A stretch of 15,281 nt of DNA, from the NCBI GenBank assembly GCA_958425285.1, contig CATZVV010000018.1, positions 1 to 15,281 on the forward strand, written 5' to 3'. Below, piece by piece: positions 6,841-14,623 of the stretch. Within the stretch, counting starts at the first letter, position 1. The number at the start of each line of letters is the position of its first letter. A program made the position numbers and the translations under genes. The notes below the pieces were generated by a model. That model was not told the origin of the DNA, ran no database searches, and saw only the letters and a program-made list of their open reading frames with translations. The DNA is from an uncultured Lachnoclostridium sp. GTDB taxonomy: Bacteria > Bacillota > Clostridia > Lachnospirales > Lachnospiraceae.

Positions 6841-6868
6841 AAAGGGGATGTGAAATACCATCCCCTTT
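6841..6868. terminator. Bidirectional hairpin terminator
   Basis: AAAGGGGATG (6841-6850) and CATCCCCTTT (6859-6868) form a perfect 10-bp stem with an 8-base loop. It sits just after the fruK'-'ptsI chimera and 46 bases past the 3' end of the GH115 gene on the other strand. Read on the minus strand the stem is followed by TCTGATTATTC, and on the plus strand by CAACTGATTAATTTCTGTTTTT; both T-tracts are imperfect. Its place between convergent units fits a shared terminator. Confidence 0.6.
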
Positions 6869-6913
6869 CAACTGATTAATTTCTGTTTTTAAAATATATC
6901 GGTCTTTATGGTG

Positions 6914-9900
6914 TTACTGAATATTTTTTCCTACATAATAACTTTCGTCTGGTCCGAGATATGAGCTTTTCAGCGGTTTGGAATTAGGATAAATAATAAG
7001 TTTTTCCAATACAATTGCCGGATCTACGGCATAGATTTTTATTGTGTGCAGACCTTCGCTTAAACCTCCAAGAGATTTATTTATCGTTCTTATATTGTTT
7101 CGTACACCATTTGACCATGTAGAATCTCTCCATGTTCCTGCAATATATTTTGATGTGATGGTATCAACATTTTCGAAATAGCCATCATCAATACAATATG
7201 CAAATTTCATTGTTACGTAGTTCCAGTCAACATTGTTAGAAGGTGCGATCTGTGTCTGGAGCGTATATTTTTCACTTGAGTCTACATAAAATTTGTATTC
7301 CAGATAAGGAGCAGATTCTGTATCAAAAAATGTCATAGTTGTTGGAAATGTTTTCATGGACGAAAGTGTTCTTCCGTAATTGCTGATTTCTTTCCACTCT
7401 GCTCCTTCATAAAAGGAACCTTTTGAAGCATAATGGCTTGATTCCATTGATATATAATCATGTGCTTCAACATACGTCATCTTATCCATTCCGTCTGTGT
7501 TGATTACATTTGCCGTAATAAGAACGGTAACAGTTTGGGAATTGGCTTTAATAATAAGTGTTCCTTCCGTATCCTTCGCAATCTTTGAAAAATCAACGGA
7601 AACTTCGATGGTGTCCTGTGAACTGACCGTGCCGGATGTTTTCGAAACATGAATCCAGTTATCACTTGCCACAACTTCATAATTAAATGGGGTGCTTCCT
7701 GAATTCGCAATATCAATGTTGTATTTTTCATTGTTAATACTTGTAAATTCCTGTAAAGTTACATTCCCTGAGCTGTGGACGTTCGATTCGCCTTGAACGC
7801 TTACAAGCATTGACGCTTCTTCCGGGATATTAGTCAGGTATTCGGCTTTCGGATATGCTCCCTGCGGCTTCCATTCGGTATAACCAACGTGTGCGGCATT
7901 CACTGCCTGTGCCATCATACCATCCCATTTATCGCCTACACCGCCAGGCATATCTTTGCTGTATATATATTCAAGATCCATATCAAATGCAATGGATTCC
8001 TCAAGAAGTTTTGCATAGTCATTTGCACTCACGCGTTTTTGCTTAACATATTTCTTGTTAATTCCTGAATAAATCTGCATCTTTATCACATTGGTTGTGG
8101 CTACAGCAGGATAGTATACTAACTGATAGTAGGCAGCCTGTGCCTCGTCGGGAAGCTTATCTTTATATTTATCTGCTTTCTCTTTTATCGTATTAATGGA
8201 TTCAAGTACTCTTACTGCTTCATTATAATTTTCGAGACTGAATGTACTTGTGTTTACAATCTCGGGTTTCCTGAGTGTCGTTATTCTGGTATACTCGTCA
8301 ATCAGAGAAGCTACATCATTTATTTCGTCGTCGGTCATATAATTGCCGAACTGTTCTTTAAGCCAGTTCTTTTCATATTCATCCGCACTGTTTATATGAG
8401 ACGTTCCCCATGTATCAAAGTCATATGCCATATCAAGAAAATATGATATTGGCATTTCCATAGGCTTTAGATCCCCAACATTGACTATCCATAAATCATC
8501 TACACCATAATCATATGCCATAGACATCTGTTCCCATACTTTCTGAAGCTGGAACGTTTGAGTCCACTGGTAGGATGCAGGTGCACCATTATAGTCAAAA
8601 TGATAATACATTCCCCAGCCGCCTGCACGGTCACGGTTTTCCTCAGAAGGAAGAGTTCTTAAGTTCCCGTAATTATCTTCAGCGAGCATGACAATGGTAT
8701 CGTCAAGTCCATCCCAGTCTTTAAGACCTTCCGTCTCATCATTTCCGTACCAATATTGTTCCACTTCTTTGTATAGTGCAATCATTTTCGGCTTATCCGC
8801 AAGCCCATTTTCACTAAGAATATTTTTCTGTGCGGTAATGATTTCTTTCAGAAGTGTTACATTTTCTTCAACGGTACTTCCCTCCGGAAGCATGGTTGCA
8901 TCACCATCTCCACGCATTCCTATCGTACACATATTGTCATACTGTCCGTTATGCGTTGCACCATATGTAAAAAATTCGGAAAGCCCGTCAGAGTTAGTAA
9001 CCCAGCTCCATTCGCCATTGCCATATTTTGACTTGTTGCGAACCCAATCCTGATGTGCAAGCATCAGAGGCTCATGATGCGAAGTCCCCATTACAATTCC
9101 ATATGTGTCAGCCAGTGCTGCACTTGCTTCAGGAAACTCTGCACCATCTGCACCAAATGATGAGTTCCACATGGCTGGCCACATATAATTTGCTTTCAGC
9201 CTTAACAGCAGCTGGAATACATGTTCATAAAAATTCTCGTTAAATTTACCACCGCTTGTTGTTTTAAATTTATTATTAACCCATGTTCCTAATGCAGGTT
9301 CTTCATCATTAAGAAATATACCTCTGTACTTTACAGATGGTTCTTTTGAAGTGGTGCGAAGTTCAGAATATCTGAATGAAACCGTTTCTTTTTTGACAGG
9401 ATTCACGTCAGCCCAGTATACCCATGGTGAAACACCCATGAGTTCGGAAATTGAAAATAATCCGTACATCGTTCCGCGTTTATCACTTCCTGTAATAACA
9501 AGAGCTTTATCTACGCCATCAAATGGATTTTCAACAATATCAATTTTATATACTTCCCATTTGCATCTTAAATCATCTATATGAATTTTTCCTGATTCTG
9601 CGAGTGAATTAATGAGAGTATTGTTCTCTATGGTTCCTGCTATAATAACTGTGCCGCTCAGATAACTACTATCCTCTTCGATACTTACGTCTGCGTCCGA
9701 TACCATTTTTACATCTTCTGCAAAACACTCTGATACAAGTTTAAGACCTTCATAATCACATGCCGAAGGATCAATATAAAGCTGTGCCGCTTTTTTGTTC
9801 GCAGCCAGTGTAAAGGTTCCGTCAGAAAGAGGCATTGCTGACGGTGTTGTAAGCATTGGTGGTTCATGTGTATTTACTGGTGGAACGGCTATATTAACAG

Positions 9901-10279
9901 GTGTTGTTTTTTTTACTTTTTTAATAACCTTAACGTTAAGTGTATCCCTCTTCATATTTTTTTTACCCTTTCCTGTCTTAACTGTAATCTTGGCAGTTCC
10001 TGCTTTTTTTGTCGTAATGACACCTCTTGCAGATACCGATGCAACCTTATTTTTTGATGAAGAATATTTTAATTTAACCTTGGCTGCTTTTGGCATAACT
10101 TTTGTCTTTAGCCTGAATTTGCTCCCAGCCGTAAGTGTAAGCGAAGCTTTCTTAGGCTTTATTATTTTTACGCTTTTTACCTTTACTTGTTTCTTTGCAT
10201 GGACAGTTTTTTGTGGTATATTTGCCATCCCCAAAAGAACTGCCAGAACCAGTAGCCAGGATAAAATTTTTCTTTTCAT
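6914..10279 (-). CDS. Secreted GH115 xylan alpha-1,2-glucuronidase with N-terminal Big_2 domain
   Basis: GH115 enzymes remove (4-O-methyl)glucuronic acid side chains from glucuronoxylan polymers. The 1121-residue product has a signal peptide (1-28, ending HA), then a lysine-rich Big_2 (bacterial Ig-like) domain at about 31-118 (VKSVKIIKPKK, KYSSSKNKVASVSARGVITT, AGTAKITVKT). The GH115 domain spans about 150-800: KYRGIFLNDEEPALG at 317, NYMWPAMW, GIVMGTSHHEP with H401/H402/E403, ALYKEVEQYW with E505, AEDNYGNLRTLPSE with D535, and NVGDLKPMEMPISYFLD with D603. These are the conserved active-site segments of the family; which residue is the acid is not fixed by sequence. Residues about 934-1105 form the GH115 C-terminal beta domain. 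No anchor motif. The ATG has GGAGGG 7 bases upstream. It is divergent from an AraC regulator, its probable activator. Confidence 0.92.
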   Translation of the reverse strand: MKRKILSWLLVLAVLLGMANIPQKTVHAKKQVKVKSVKIIKPKKASLTLTAGSKFRLKTKVMPKAAKVKLKYSSSKNKVASVSARGVITTKKAGTAKITVKTGKGKKNMKRDTLNVKVIKKVKKTTPVNIAVPPVNTHEPPMLTTPSAMPLSDGTFTLAANKKAAQLYIDPSACDYEGLKLVSECFAEDVKMVSDADVSIEEDSSYLSGTVIIAGTIENNTLINSLAESGKIHIDDLRCKWEVYKIDIVENPFDGVDKALVITGSDKRGTMYGLFSISELMGVSPWVYWADVNPVKKETVSFRYSELRTTSKEPSVKYRGIFLNDEEPALGTWVNNKFKTTSGGKFNENFYEHVFQLLLRLKANYMWPAMWNSSFGADGAEFPEASAALADTYGIVMGTSHHEPLMLAHQDWVRNKSKYGNGEWSWVTNSDGLSEFFTYGATHNGQYDNMCTIGMRGDGDATMLPEGSTVEENVTLLKEIITAQKNILSENGLADKPKMIALYKEVEQYWYGNDETEGLKDWDGLDDTIVMLAEDNYGNLRTLPSEENRDRAGGWGMYYHFDYNGAPASYQWTQTFQLQKVWEQMSMAYDYGVDDLWIVNVGDLKPMEMPISYFLDMAYDFDTWGTSHINSADEYEKNWLKEQFGNYMTDDEINDVASLIDEYTRITTLRKPEIVNTSTFSLENYNEAVRVLESINTIKEKADKYKDKLPDEAQAAYYQLVYYPAVATTNVIKMQIYSGINKKYVKQKRVSANDYAKLLEESIAFDMDLEYIYSKDMPGGVGDKWDGMMAQAVNAAHVGYTEWKPQGAYPKAEYLTNIPEEASMLVSVQGESNVHSSGNVTLQEFTSINNEKYNIDIANSGSTPFNYEVVASDNWIHVSKTSGTVSSQDTIEVSVDFSKIAKDTEGTLIIKANSQTVTVLITANVINTDGMDKMTYVEAHDYISMESSHYASKGSFYEGAEWKEISNYGRTLSSMKTFPTTMTFFDTESAPYLEYKFYVDSSEKYTLQTQIAPSNNVDWNYVTMKFAYCIDDGYFENVDTITSKYIAGTWRDSTWSNGVRNNIRTINKSLGGLSEGLHTIKIYAVDPAIVLEKLIIYPNSKPLKSSYLGPDESYYVGKNIQ

Positions 10280-10349
10280 TGCAATCCCTCCAATTATTTT
10301 TGATAGAATATATTTTACAGCACAAAAATATAATATTCGTTGGACTAAT

Positions 10350-10399
10350 TGTTTGTTTTATTGGAAATATTGCTATGATATGTTACAATCAAACAAACG
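10350..10399. promoter_or_regulatory. Dyad operator candidate flanking the AraC-1 promoter
   Basis: GTTTGTTTTATTG (10351-10363) recurs inverted as CAATCAAACAAAC (10386-10398), whose complement is GTTTGTTTGATTG: 12 of 13 bases match. The arm centres are 35 bases apart. The left arm touches the -35 box and the right arm touches the -10 box of the regulator promoter, so binding there would block it. The left arm also lies just upstream of the AT-rich DNA leading to the GH115 gene, where a poor -35 and a TATTAT -10 candidate are seen on the minus strand, as expected for an activated promoter. AraC-1 is the natural ligand (inference). Confidence 0.5.
10361..10389 (+). promoter_or_regulatory. Promoter of AraC regulator 1
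   Basis: TTGGAA (10361-10366), a 17-base spacer, and TACAAT (10384-10389) match a vegetative promoter well. The start would fall near 10396, giving a leader of about 40 bases before the ATG at 10437. Both hexamers are overlapped by the inverted-repeat arms described here. Confidence 0.65.
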
Positions 10400-10436
10400 C
10401 TTGGTCACTACACTGTTTTGAAATGGAGGATGAACT

Positions 10437-11288
10437 ATGAACAATGAACAACTTTATGAAATAGAATTTCAGAAATTAACTTCCACCCATTCATATACTA
10501 ACAATATGAATTATCATATACACAATTTCTACGAAATATATTTGCTGCTGGACGGAGATGTGAATTTTTATATTAAGGATTCCTGCTATCACATGATTTC
10601 CAACTCGGTAGCCATTATAAATGGTATGGAGCCACACAAATTAACCAATAACAAAGAAAGTAAATTTACACGTATCTACTTTCATATTCCAGAATCATTT
10701 ATTGCCGGATATTCAAAATATCATACGAATCTTTCAGAATGTTTTAATAACCGTGTGCCAGGCAGCAATAATATTTTGCTCATTACGCCCAGCCAAAAGT
10801 ACTATATACTCGATATATTTAATAATCTCGACCGCCTTAAAAAAAATAATCAAGCCGGTTTTGGAAATCATCTGCTTTTTGATACTTACATGGTACAGCT
10901 TTTAATCTATGTAAATAATCTGTATCAAGGTCAGACATTCGTTACTCCGAGTAAATATTCTTCCGACATAAAATTCGTAACCGAATATATTGATTCGCAC
11001 TTGTTAGAAAGTATTACACTTGACAAATTGGCTGCCATGCTCTCATTAGACAAATATTATCTCAGCCATAAATTCAAAAAAGAAACGGATACGACGATAT
11101 TTAATTACCTTATTATGACAAGAATTGCAAAGGCAAAACAACTTTTGTCAGAAGGCATGAATGTCACGGAGACTTGTTATCATTCAGGCTTTAACGATTA
11201 TTCAAATTTCATAACTACCTTTAAGAGATTCACAGGGTATACACCAAAGAAATTTCAAAAAATGATGAAGTCAAAATCAGGGGTATAA
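10437..11288 (+). CDS. AraC-family transcriptional regulator 1 (divergent from GH115)
   Basis: The 283-residue product has the usual AraC layout. The N-terminal cupin-like ligand domain (about 1-160) carries H27-x-H29 and E33 in YHIHNFYEIYLLLDGDV and the turn YHMISNSVAIINGMEPHKL. The C-terminal DNA-binding part (about 180-280) has two helix-turn-helix units: ITLDKLAAMLSLDKYYLSHK and MNVTETCYHSGFNDYSNFIT, ending in the family signature FKRFTGYTPKKFQK. The ATG is set by GGAGG at 10425-10429, 7 bases away. It is transcribed away from the GH115 gene across a 157-base gap with a dyad operator, so it probably senses a xylan-derived sugar and controls GH115 and itself (inference). Its stop codon directly abuts the stop of AraC regulator 2 with no base between. 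Confidence 0.9.
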   Translation: MNNEQLYEIEFQKLTSTHSYTNNMNYHIHNFYEIYLLLDGDVNFYIKDSCYHMISNSVAIINGMEPHKLTNNKESKFTRIYFHIPESFIAGYSKYHTNLSECFNNRVPGSNNILLITPSQKYYILDIFNNLDRLKKNNQAGFGNHLLFDTYMVQLLIYVNNLYQGQTFVTPSKYSSDIKFVTEYIDSHLLESITLDKLAAMLSLDKYYLSHKFKKETDTTIFNYLIMTRIAKAKQLLSEGMNVTETCYHSGFNDYSNFITTFKRFTGYTPKKFQKMMKSKSGV

Positions 11289-12059
11289 TTACGCCATGTG
11301 GGTTTTCCGATACTTTAAAGGTGAAATCCCCTCTATTTTCTTAAATTGCCTCTGAAAATGTTCTGTATCATTATAACCTACAAGGGAGGCAATGAGATAA
11401 ACGGGTTTTGAAGTATAAACTAACTGGTGCTTTGCAGCTGTGATACGGCTTGTGATTAAGTCCTGATTACAAGTTGTGTGAAAAGATTTTTTATAAAGAT
11501 TGTGAATATAATTCGGACTTAAGTTTAGTTCTTTGGCGATGGAAGCAAGCGTCCATTGCTTCTCGGGATGCTGATAAATCATTTGTCTTAAATTTAGTAA
11601 TTCATTATAGTGTGCTGTTGTATGTTCAGAATAAATGGAATTGTGTATTTTTAACAGCAATACCTTCATCAATTGATCCAGGATTTCACTTCTATGTTTT
11701 GTATCATTTAAATTTTCATATGCAATTACATGTAAAATGTCAAATACACGATCGGAATCCGCAAGATGGATTGGTTGCCCAACGGGCAATAAATTTTCTG
11801 TAATATCGGTTTCTTCCAAATCAAATTGAATATAACAATCTTCATATGGTTCATTTTTGACAGGGCAGTAGTAATAGGGAGTATTCTTTGGAAAATAGAA
11901 GGCTGTGTTGGCAGGAAATGACTGAAGTGAATCATTTATACGCATCATAATAGAACTTTTGGAGATAAGAAGAAAATCGTGTCCGATTCCATTGGTCATA
12001 TTGCTTTCAAACCAATAGGGAACTTTACTGCTTGTAACTACATAGCGGACAATATACAT
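11289..12059 (-). CDS. AraC-family transcriptional regulator 2 (divergent from GH43)
   Basis: The 256-residue product has a cupin-like N-terminus (FLLISKSSIMMRINDSLQSF, FYFPKNTPYYYCPV) and a C-terminal AraC DNA-binding domain from about 155: WTLASIAKELNLSPNYIHNL is the first helix-turn-helix, PVYLIASLVGYNDTEHFQRQ the second, followed by FKKIEGISPLKYRK. The ATG has AAGGAGG about 10 bases upstream. It differs from regulator 1 in length and sequence (different HTH recognition helices), so the two are probably not a recent duplication and may read different sugars. A 131-base divergent gap separates it from the GH43 gene, with overlapping promoters. It most likely controls GH43 and its own expression (inference). 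Confidence 0.88.
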   Translation of the reverse strand: MYIVRYVVTSSKVPYWFESNMTNGIGHDFLLISKSSIMMRINDSLQSFPANTAFYFPKNTPYYYCPVKNEPYEDCYIQFDLEETDITENLLPVGQPIHLADSDRVFDILHVIAYENLNDTKHRSEILDQLMKVLLLKIHNSIYSEHTTAHYNELLNLRQMIYQHPEKQWTLASIAKELNLSPNYIHNLYKKSFHTTCNQDLITSRITAAKHQLVYTSKPVYLIASLVGYNDTEHFQRQFKKIEGISPLKYRKTHMA

Positions 12060-12105
12060 ATCGGGTCGCCTCCTTGAAAATAGTAAGATTAATCAATTTT
12101 ATTAA

Positions 12106-12134
12106 AATATATATCATTGTATCTGAGCAGTCAA
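12106..12134 (-). promoter_or_regulatory. Promoter of AraC regulator 2
   Basis: On the minus strand TTGACT (12134-12129), a 17-base spacer and TATATT (12111-12106) form a near-consensus promoter about 40 bases upstream of the ribosome site. It overlaps the opposing GH43 promoter over 12117-12134. Confidence 0.6.
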
Positions 12135-12145
12135 GTATTTAAAAT
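12117..12145 (+). promoter_or_regulatory. Promoter of the GH43-CBM6 gene
   Basis: TTGTAT (12117-12122), a 17-base spacer and TAAAAT (12140-12145) give a good promoter with a start near 12152 and a leader of about 40 bases ending in AAAAAGGAGG. The -35 box lies inside the spacer of the opposing regulator promoter. Confidence 0.55.
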
Positions 12146-12152
12146 AGTGTTA

Positions 12153-12167
12153 ATGAAATCGGAATCT
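12153..12167 (+). promoter_or_regulatory. Catabolite repression element (cre) candidate for CcpA
   Basis: ATGAAATCGGAATCT fits the cre consensus WTGNAANCGNWWNCA at every defined position except the last base. It begins 7 bases after the GH43 -10 box, at about +1 to +16, where CcpA binding typically blocks transcription in Firmicutes. This would link GH43 expression to preferred sugars. No ccpA gene is in the window, so function is inferred from sequence and position. Confidence 0.5.
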
Positions 12168-12190
12168 TATATTAAAAAGGAGGTTTTTTT

Positions 12191-14623
12191 ATGCATAGGA
12201 AAAGAGATGCATGTATTAAAAGGTTGATTTTAATGGTAATGGTATGCGCATGTGGATTAGGACTTTGGAGTTCTGTAAATGTTGTAAAGGCTGAGAATCC
12301 GCTTGTACAAACGATGTATACGGCAGATCCGGCACCACTTGTAGTTGGGGATACAATTTATGTGTATACGACACGGGATGAAAGGAGAGAGTCAGGCACG
12401 GATGAGTGGAGCCTGATGAATGAATGGCGCTGCTTTTCATCAAAGGACATGGTGAACTGGACCGATCACGGACAGATTGCACATGCGCAGACTTATGATG
12501 GGAAAGATAATTGGAGAGCATGGGCACCACAGTGTGTTATGAGACCGGTTTGGGAAGATGGTGAATGGAAGGATAAATATTTCTTCTTTGGCTGCTTTAA
12601 TGGAACTAAGATAGATGTTGCAGTAGCAGATAATCCGTGGGGACCATTTGAAGACGCTACTCCGGGCAAGTATTTAATTGATGGAGGTTGGGGAGGTGGA
12701 AATATCGACCCAACGGTGTTAATTGATGATCACGGACATCCGGAGGACAAAGCAAATTATGATGCATATCTATATTGGGGTAATCCGTATTTTCGTTATT
12801 GTAAATTAACGGATGATATGTTAGATGTTGATCCGGATACGGATGGCGATGGAGTTATATCGGAAGAAGAAAATACTTTGGATGCCCGCTTTAGCAGAGA
12901 GGATAATAAAATACTGGGAGAAGTTAGAGCCGGGTTACATAGTATTGCAACGAATGGCGAAGAAGGAATTAAGTCTTTCGGTACACCTAGTTTGAAGCCG
13001 GAAACAACGCAAAAATACCCAACGGAAGCAGAAGGGGCAGAATTGCCAAGATCTGCATTTGAAGAGGGCCCCTGGGTGATAAAGCATGATGATGGTAAGG
13101 AAGGAACCGATGATTATTTTCTTGTTTTTGTAGGCGGAAGAATTCCGGGTGAAACAATTGAATATTCAACGGCACCGACACCGATTGGACCATGGACTTA
13201 TCAGGGGATGCTGATGGAGCGTGAGAATGGATTTTCCTGTAATCATCCTGGTGTAGCCAGCTTCAAGGGAAAAAATTATTTGTTTTACCTGAATGAAATG
13301 CTTGTGGGAGGCACCGGTTCGGATCGTTCAATCTGTGTCAAAGAATTTGAATATGATGAAAATAATAAGATAAAAAAAGAAACAGCGGAGGGAAAAACAC
13401 CTCTTTTTGAAATGGGATTTGAAAAGGGTGCAAAAAAAGGATATTCATATTTTAGTGTTGATCCGGTTGGCACATTAAATCCGTATGAGATGAATCAGGC
13501 AGAGACGATATGCTGGGCATCTAATTTAGAGGGGCCGGAAGGTGGCGTGAATGGAACCCAGAGAGGTGTAAAGACGAAGGCAAAATTTGAATTTGATGGT
13601 ATTGATCCGATTACAGGAAAAGTTGCCTTTTGGCAATCTGCATTTTTCAACGGTGTAGTTGTCTGTGATATTAATAATGATGATTATATTAAAGTCCGTG
13701 AGGCGGATTTTGGCGAAGAAGGTGCAAAGTCATTTACGGTAAACGCAGCTTGCGGAGATGAATTAGCAGGTGGAGACATTGAAGTATGGCTTGATTATGA
13801 AGAAGATGACCAGAGGCAGATTGGTACAGTAGCAATTGAAAATACAGGCGGAGATAATATTTATCAGGATTTCACAATTGAATTAGAAGAAAAAGTTACC
13901 GGTGTTCATGATTTGTACTTTATCTTCAAGGGGGAAGAGGAAGTTTCCTTGTTCCAACTTGACACATGGAAGTTTACCGAGCATGAGAAGCCAGTTATTA
14001 TAAATCCGACTCCAATACCAACAGAGACCCCTGTGATACAACCAACACCCGGGACAACCTATAACAATAATACAGTGAGTCAAAGGGTAGAAACACCGGC
14101 TTGGGTGAAATCGGTTCAGTGTGCATTAAAAGCAGTTCAGTTAACTTGGGATACAGTACCAAATGCAAAAGAATATGAACTTTACAGAGCAACGAGTAAA
14201 AATGGAACCTATTCTAAAATTGCAGTTGCTAAAGCCAGTAGCTATCAGGATAAAAAGGTAAAACAAAATAAAACATATTATTATAAAGTAAGAGCTGTTG
14301 GGGCTTCAGAAGTTAGAGGAAGCTTTAGTAAAACAGAAATTCAAACCGTTTTTGAAAGACCTGTTATAAAATCATTGAAACGTGTGAAAAAGAAATTAGT
14401 GGTTAAAATCAAAAAGCTAAGAAAAAACCAGTATGCAGAAATTTTAGTTTCAACAAAGAAGAATAAAAAGTATATAAAGGCAGCGGTCTTGAAAAAAGCA
14501 GGTGGGAAAATTGTGGTTTCTAAAAAAGAGAAAAAGTTATACGTTAAAGTGAGGTATTATAGTAATCTTGGAGGAATTAAAAAATATAGTATGTATTCTA
14601 AGGTAAGAGTAGTCAAAAATTAA
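12191..14623 (+). CDS. Secreted GH43 arabinofuranosidase/xylosidase with CBM6, FN3 and lysine-rich C-terminal domain
   Basis: GH43 enzymes are inverting arabinofuranosidases or xylosidases acting on arabinoxylan. The 810-residue product has a signal peptide ending near residue 35 (VVKA). The five-bladed propeller spans about 37-420, with the family triad visible: base D46 in TADPAPLVVGD, D173 in NIDPTVLIDD, and acid E292 in FEEGPWV. An insert at 214-227 contains a perfect EF-hand loop (D216-T-D218-G-D220-G-V-I-S-E-E-E227). CBM6 follows at about 430-597 (NPYEMNQAETICWAS, DYIKVREADFG, GVHDLYFIFKG, LDTWKF). Then a Pro/Thr linker (598-635), FN3 (about 636-722, VQLTWDTVPNAKEYELYR) and a terminal domain of about 88 residues very rich in lysine. 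No LPXTG. AAAAAGGAGG precedes the ATG. The final specificity (arabinose or xylose) cannot be read from sequence alone. Confidence 0.9.
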   Translation: MHRKRDACIKRLILMVMVCACGLGLWSSVNVVKAENPLVQTMYTADPAPLVVGDTIYVYTTRDERRESGTDEWSLMNEWRCFSSKDMVNWTDHGQIAHAQTYDGKDNWRAWAPQCVMRPVWEDGEWKDKYFFFGCFNGTKIDVAVADNPWGPFEDATPGKYLIDGGWGGGNIDPTVLIDDHGHPEDKANYDAYLYWGNPYFRYCKLTDDMLDVDPDTDGDGVISEEENTLDARFSREDNKILGEVRAGLHSIATNGEEGIKSFGTPSLKPETTQKYPTEAEGAELPRSAFEEGPWVIKHDDGKEGTDDYFLVFVGGRIPGETIEYSTAPTPIGPWTYQGMLMERENGFSCNHPGVASFKGKNYLFYLNEMLVGGTGSDRSICVKEFEYDENNKIKKETAEGKTPLFEMGFEKGAKKGYSYFSVDPVGTLNPYEMNQAETICWASNLEGPEGGVNGTQRGVKTKAKFEFDGIDPITGKVAFWQSAFFNGVVVCDINNDDYIKVREADFGEEGAKSFTVNAACGDELAGGDIEVWLDYEEDDQRQIGTVAIENTGGDNIYQDFTIELEEKVTGVHDLYFIFKGEEEVSLFQLDTWKFTEHEKPVIINPTPIPTETPVIQPTPGTTYNNNTVSQRVETPAWVKSVQCALKAVQLTWDTVPNAKEYELYRATSKNGTYSKIAVAKASSYQDKKVKQNKTYYYKVRAVGASEVRGSFSKTEIQTVFERPVIKSLKRVKKKLVVKIKKLRKNQYAEILVSTKKNKKYIKAAVLKKAGGKIVVSKKEKKLYVKVRYYSNLGGIKKYSMYSKVRVVKN

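Noticed and set aside
10390..10403. Possible cre site near AraC-1 (AACGCTTGG core)
   Set aside because: Only the central CG and a few A/T positions match; the outer TG and CA are absent. The bases are better explained as part of the inverted-repeat arm.
9795..10421. 208-codon plus-strand open frame
   Set aside because: It is antisense to the signal peptide and Big_2 domain of the GH115 gene and runs into its divergent promoter region. Its residue mix is what one gets from reading lysine-rich DNA backwards, with no family match.
12084..12169. TAAGATT / AATCTTA inverted repeat as an AraC-2 operator
   Set aside because: Seven bases in very AT-rich DNA, 72 bases apart and without extension, are expected by chance; no arm like that of the AraC-1 dyad was found here.
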